From: Motacilla alba alba
Lineage: Eukaryota > Chordata > Aves > Passeriformes > Motacillidae
Assembly: GCF_015832195.1 (NCBI RefSeq)
Contig: NC_052017.1
Location: forward strand, 69,007,801 to 69,071,800
DNA length: 64,000 bases
Reading direction: 5' to 3'
The notes beneath the pieces were generated by a model. It had not been told where the DNA came from and made no database searches. It was given only the letters and a program-made list of their open reading frames with translations. The stretch's first letter is position 1, and each line of letters starts with the position of its first letter. Position numbers and translations under genes: made by a program. This document shows positions 63,001 through 64,000 of the stretch, piece by piece.

Positions 63001-64000
63001 CATATTACCATAGTAATATTACCATATTACTGCCTTTTGAAGTTGAGAGAGGGAAGGCAAACCAAAACAGCATCTCCTGGACAGATCTATCCCAGAACCA
63101 CCCAGTGCTCAACATGTAGAGAGCCTGTATCCATCTCTTAAATCCCTAGTTCACTAAAAACATATCAGGGATTTGAAGCCTAGCCCTTCAGATGTGTTGT
63201 TTAAACACCTTAGGGATTATTCTCAGGTTATACCTATGCATCTTTTTTGTTGGAGTTATGACACCTTTGCATAAATATTTTCCAATTTTTGGACCAAAGA
63301 GGATGCAGCTCTACAGCCCATGGACCAGACGTTTCAGGTGGCATGTGGGAGGCCAGGCTCAAGTCATTGCCTGCAAAATTATTCCTATAGAATAAATCTG
63401 TGAATAGACCTGTAAATACCCATTTTAGAATGTTCCATATTATGGTAAAATGTACTGTTTTAATGTGAGCTTGAATATGTGGATCACTGGTCTATAAAAA
63501 CAAGTACTGATAGAGATAATGAAGACTTGAACCTATTTTGCTGACTTGCGCCAGAATTTGCATGTTCCTGCAAACGTTTGATTGAAACAAATCAACATTT
63601 TTTTCTGTGATATTTTATCAGAAAAATCCTGAACTCATCTAGTAGTATGAAATGGTAATAAAAACCAATGCCTTCTCACCCCAGAGAATGAGGGTAACAC
63701 CTCTCCAGCATTCCCATGCTCCTTGTGGCACTGTTAGAGGAAAAGTCTAAGGTGTAATTTGATTCCTCCAGGAATCCTCTGAATGCTGTTCTAGTAGCAG
63801 ATTACTCTGCTGTCTCCAAATTTAAATTACTATTTAAATAAATTAGAGACATTTTAAATAAACATTAGAAGTTAAAGATTAATCACATCAGTTTATCAGG
63901 TAATGAACAACACTGTGAGCAATTTCTGCTTTAACAGGAATGCACTCAACAGATTATTTAACGTCAATACATGCAGAAACCAGAAACAGATTTGCCATCA
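60036..64000. other. Non-coding unique sequence to the window end
   Basis: No gene, exon or transposon is recognised. It contains a T6A14 junction at 61931-61950 and a small ATTACCATA/GTAATATT self-complementary cluster at about 63000-63032. All frames are under 75 codons. Confidence 0.6.

Noticed and set aside
1..64000. Search by eye for tRNA genes, CRISPR arrays, retroviral gag/pol/env or LTR pairs, and prokaryotic operons
   Set aside because: No intact A/B-box tRNA fold, no regularly spaced identical repeats, no retroviral protein motifs and no operon-like gene packing were seen.

Overview
The window looks like nuclear DNA from an amniote, most likely a bird. It is AT-rich and interspersed repeats are sparse. 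Two insertions are recognisable CR1 (chicken repeat 1) retrotransposon 3' ends, and one degenerate locus looks like ancient amniote tRNA-derived SINE sequence. I see no primate- or rodent-type repeats and no bacterial gene organisation. Assignment to birds rests on the CR1 type and low repeat load and is an inference; the species cannot be told from the sequence alone.

No conventional protein-coding gene, rRNA, functional tRNA or CpG island can be supported anywhere in the 64 kb. Nearly all open frames are under 130 codons, which is expected by chance at this base composition. The exceptions are a 146-codon remnant of CR1 ORF2 (54707-55147, minus), an unrecognised 192-codon frame (28560-29138, minus) that ends in a short hydrophobic segment, and an unrecognised 159-codon frame that I reject. 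The best reading is an intergenic or deep intronic stretch.

Layout. 1-14.4 kb: unique sequence with a GC-richer first 0.5 kb, a GC-rich hairpin near 2.97 kb, a polypyrimidine tract at 9.9 kb and a (TAA)12 microsatellite at 11.5 kb. 14.4-15.4 kb: two diverged direct copies of an unidentified repeat, about 715 bp apart. 15.4-23.6 kb: a triple 10-mer, a possible MIR-like fragment, a plus-strand CR1 3' end (22.6-22.9 kb) and a compound palindrome (23.5 kb). 23.6-32 kb: the long minus-strand frame, an A/C-only tract with a 13-C run, a purine tract and a perfect (AAAAT)16 array. 32-44 kb: mostly unique, with a weak exon-like interval at 35.5 kb, a G-quadruplex motif at 38.9 kb and A20/(AT)14 simple repeats. 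44-46.5 kb: a tail-to-tail pair of ancient SINE-like ends and a perfect 37-bp-period tandem duplication. 46.5-64 kb: unique sequence interrupted by a minus-strand CR1 insertion at 54.65-55.16 kb and several homopolymers.

No genes are seen to work together here. What may be functional is non-coding: several long repeat-free blocks carry homeodomain- or octamer-like motifs or locally retained CpGs and could be conserved regulatory elements, but only a cross-species alignment could show that. I found no convincing new biological system. The most unusual structures are the inverted SINE-tail pair, the paralogous direct repeats, the compound palindrome and the hydrophobic-tailed ORF.
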